64,000 nucleotides of DNA from Lutimonas zeaxanthinifaciens (GTDB lineage Bacteria; Bacteroidota; Bacteroidia; Flavobacteriales; Flavobacteriaceae). The translations under genes were made by a program, and so were the position numbers. The stretch spans positions 372,001 through 436,000 of the forward strand of contig NZ_CP129964.1 in NCBI RefSeq assembly GCF_030503675.1, in the 5' to 3' direction. The notes beneath the pieces were generated by a model. It worked only from the letters and a program-made list of their open reading frames with translations, did not search any database and was not told the origin of the DNA. Below are positions 61,519 through 64,000 of the stretch, one piece after another; the first letter of the stretch is position 1, and each line of letters starts with the position of its first letter.

Positions 61519-64000
61519 TTAACTCTTTTTTTTCTTGTTCAATTTTTCCGTTGTATCGTACATTATCGGTGATGCAATGAACAATGATGAGTAAGTACCA
61601 ACAATTACCCCAATGATAAGAGCAAACATAAATCCTTTGATCGAATCACCTCCAAAAATAAAGATGGCCAGTAGCACAATCAGCGTCGTCAAAGATGTAT
61701 TTACCGTACGTCCCAAAGTACTGCTCAAGGCTGTGTTTACTGTTCTTGAATATTTCCACATGGGATGTTTATTGTCAAATTCCCTGATACGGTCAAAAAT
61801 AACTACCGTATCATTCAGTGAGTAACCAACAACGGTCAGTATAGCTGCAATAAATGATTGTCCAATCTCCATGTCAAATGGAAGGATCTTGTAGAACAGA
61901 GAAAAGATCGAAAGGACGATTAAAACATCATGGAATACCGCAGCAACGGCACCAAGGCTAAACTGCCATTTTCTAAATCGGATCAGGATATAGATAAATA
62001 CCACGATCAAGGACCCTATGATTGCCCAGAACGCCGCCTGTTTGATATCATCTGCAATCGTCGGACCTACCATATAGAATTCCATGATCCCTAAATTAAC
62101 TTCTTTATCTCCCGGTTTGAACTGCTCATAACTCAGACTTTCTGGGAAATACGAACCTAATCCGTTATAAAGCAGCTGCTGAATTTCATCTTCAACTTCA
62201 ACTCCGTAATCATCAATTTTATACTTTGTAGTGATTTTCAACTGATTTGCTGAACCAAAAGTCTTAACTTCAGGTGAACTTTCAAAGGCATCTTTTAAGC
62301 TGTTGGCAATTTCAGGAGGGCTTACATTATCTTCAAATCGCACCGTATAAGTCCTACCTCCTTTGAAGTCAACTCCGTAGTTCAATCCGTTAGTAAATAA
62401 TGAACCGAGACCAATAACAAGGATGATACCCGAAATGATGAAAGACATCTTTCTTTTCTTAAGGAAGTCAACATCAATATCTTTAAACCAGTTTTTGGTA
62501 ATATTTGTATTAAAGGTCAGTTTTCTGTCTTTGTTCACATACCACTCAATAAGTAATCTTGTGATGAATATCGCAGAGAACAGGGAAGTTACAATACCGA
62601 TCATTAAAGTCGTAGCGAATCCTTTTACAGGACCTGTTCCGAATACATATAAGATGATACCCGTTAACAAGGTTGTAATATTCGCATCAAGAATCGATGA
62701 TAAAGCTCCTCCAAAACCATCATTGATTGATTCCTTAAGGCCTTTTCCTTTATTTAACTCTTCTTTGATTCTCTCGTAAATAAGTACATTGGCGTCAACT
62801 GACATACCAATTGTTAAGACGATACCTGCTATACCGGGTAAGGTCAAAACGGCACCAAATGAAGTTAGGACACCAAAGATAAATAGTATGTTAAGCGCAA
62901 GAGCGATATCAGAGAAGATACCTGCTTTACCATAATAGAAGATCATCCAGATCAATACAATGATCAAGGCGATGATAAATGAATAGGTACCGCTGTCAAT
63001 AGCTTCCTGACCAAGTGATGGCCCAACTACATCCGATTGAATGATTCTGGCTGCTGCAGGAAGTTTACCTGATTTCAAGGCGTTGGCAAGATCCTGCGCT
63101 TCGTCAATGGTAAACTGACCCATAATAGAAGTTCTACCCGTCGTAATCGCATCATTTACACGCGGTGCCGAATAAACATAATCATCAAGAACAACCGCAA
63201 CGAATTTCCCAACATTGGCCGTAGTCATTTTAGCCCATTGCTTTGTTCCTTTGCTGTTCATGGTCATGCTTACCTCAGGATTTGCGCCTAACTGGTCAAA
63301 AACCTGGCTCGCATCTGAAATAACATCTCCCTGAATTGGTGCTTCGTCATTTCTATTTGATTTTAAGGCATATAAACTAATAAAGTCATTATTGGCCTTA
63401 GCATCCCAGGCGAACTTGGCATATTTTTGCTCTGCAGGCAACAAAGCTCTAATCTCTTTCATTGCCAGATACTGATTGATCTCAGCCGTATCTTTTACAC
63501 TGGCTGTGGCTATAATAGAGCTTATGTCATTTTGAGACTGTGGAAATCGCGGGAAAAGTTTACTGAATAATGGATTAGCAGTTTCAAAATTCACCGAATC
63601 CTTAACTTCTCCAAGAAGGTCATCTATTTCATCCTCTTCACTTTGAGTTGTGTCCTGAGCATCTTCTACCTCATCTTCTACTTTCAGGATTTCAGCCAAT
63701 TTGGTATTGGCAGACAAGAAGAACTGAGAAAGTTCCTGATTGGTAAATACTTCCCAAAACTGTAATTCCGCCGTACTTTGTAAAAGCTTTCTAACACGAT
63801 CTATATCTTTTGCTCCGGGCAATTCAATTAAGATTCTTCCTGATTCACCAATTCTTTGAATATTTGGTTGTGTAACACCAAAACGGTCAATACGGCTTCT
63901 TAATACCTCAAAAGCAGTGTTGATGGATCCTTTTACTTCTTCCTGAAGTATAGGCTTCACTTCATCATCACTCATCTTAAAGTTGATCTTGTCTTTCAGG
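61519..64000 (-). CDS. secDF: Protein translocase SecDF (fused), N-terminus beyond window
   Basis: The frame stays open through base 64000, so the start lies right of the window; about 826 residues are visible. In order: the SecD periplasmic part (RSRIDRFGVTQPNIQRIGESGRILIELPG, with an unusually long acidic insert DEVEDAQDTTQSEEDEIDD), the SecD membrane block (LPGIAGIVLTIGMSVDANVLIYERIKEEL), and a complete SecF half (YGVDFKGGRTYTVRF ... VGYSLNDTVVIFDRIRE). The fused single-chain form is typical of Bacteroidota. It uses the proton-motive force to help SecYEG export proteins. Terminator follows. Confidence 0.95.
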   Translation of the reverse strand, partial: LKDKINFKMSDDEVKPILQEEVKGSINTAFEVLRSRIDRFGVTQPNIQRIGESGRILIELPGAKDIDRVRKLLQSTAELQFWEVFTNQELSQFFLSANTKLAEILKVEDEVEDAQDTTQSEEDEIDDLLGEVKDSVNFETANPLFSKLFPRFPQSQNDISSIIATASVKDTAEINQYLAMKEIRALLPAEQKYAKFAWDAKANNDFISLYALKSNRNDEAPIQGDVISDASQVFDQLGANPEVSMTMNSKGTKQWAKMTTANVGKFVAVVLDDYVYSAPRVNDAITTGRTSIMGQFTIDEAQDLANALKSGKLPAAARIIQSDVVGPSLGQEAIDSGTYSFIIALIIVLIWMIFYYGKAGIFSDIALALNILFIFGVLTSFGAVLTLPGIAGIVLTIGMSVDANVLIYERIKEELNKGKGLKESINDGFGGALSSILDANITTLLTGIILYVFGTGPVKGFATTLMIGIVTSLFSAIFITRLLIEWYVNKDRKLTFNTNITKNWFKDIDVDFLKKRKMSFIISGIILVIGLGSLFTNGLNYGVDFKGGRTYTVRFEDNVSPPEIANSLKDAFESSPEVKTFGSANQLKITTKYKIDDYGVEVEDEIQQLLYNGLGSYFPESLSYEQFKPGDKEVNLGIMEFYMVGPTIADDIKQAAFWAIIGSLIVVFIYILIRFRKWQFSLGAVAAVFHDVLIVLSIFSLFYKILPFDMEIGQSFIAAILTVVGYSLNDTVVIFDRIREFDNKHPMWKYSRTVNTALSSTLGRTVNTSLTTLIVLLAIFIFGGDSIKGFMFALIIGVIVGTYSSLFIASPIMYDTTEKLNKKKKS

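Noticed and set aside
1-64000. Prophage, insertion sequences, toxin-antitoxin or CRISPR-Cas genes
   Set aside because: No transposase, integrase, capsid, Cas or recognisable toxin-antitoxin protein is encoded anywhere in the window.

Overview
The window looks like a chromosomal segment of a marine-type Flavobacteriia (Bacteroidota). The evidence is low G+C, promoters of the Bacteroidota pattern (TTG near -33 and TAnnTTTG near -7), three proteins ending in type IX secretion (T9SS) sorting domains, lipoproteins with acidic residues after the lipidated cysteine (a surface-export signal), two linked cytochrome oxidase subunit III genes with cyoE/SCO/DUF420, and a single-chain SecDF. I see no phage, insertion sequence or CRISPR array.

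Layout. 1-9.8 kb: the 3' end of a cyclic-nucleotide-binding protein, a giant secreted subtilase-like/MBG-domain protein, a TPR-class III cyclase 16 bp behind it, and an overlapping HD-hydrolase/MerR pair. 9.8-17.6 kb: an AsmA protein, an SDR, a class II glutamine amidotransferase, a DUF4382 lipoprotein and two unknown membrane proteins. 17.8-35.7 kb is the accessory part: three related (mosaic) surface lipoproteins, a T9SS protein with YD-like repeats, an alpha/beta hydrolase, two convergent PAS-LuxR regulators, and a 2046-residue T9SS adhesin-like protein made of GloVer repeats and seven nearly identical 270-bp HYR repeats. 36.1-43.5 kb: tRNA-Leu and tRNA-Gly, then a cytochrome-oxidase assembly cluster. 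43.5-64 kb: housekeeping genes (TolC, TsaB, YyaL-like, phosphate transporter, thioredoxin, Asd, U32 peptidase, SDR, MazG-like, IlvE, MnmD, PAP2, GT39, Obg, Adk, Hpt, SecDF truncated by the right edge).

The most interesting signal is a shared promoter/operator. Three lipoprotein genes (17.8, 18.6 and 21.8 kb) have a 38-bp element with identical internal spacing, ending in the -33 TTG and followed exactly 20 bp later by a TAnnTT -7 box. The core is a dyad ATACYC-N6-GRGTAT. The same dyad, here perfect, sits at the same place before the 29.1-35.6 kb secreted-protein genes. The two PAS-LuxR regulators between these targets are the obvious candidate binders (inference). Each of these sites drives a cell-surface or secreted product, so this may be a small surface-protein regulon. 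Three degenerate copies of a minus-strand, protein-like relic also lie in this region, two of them directly abutting the regulated promoters.
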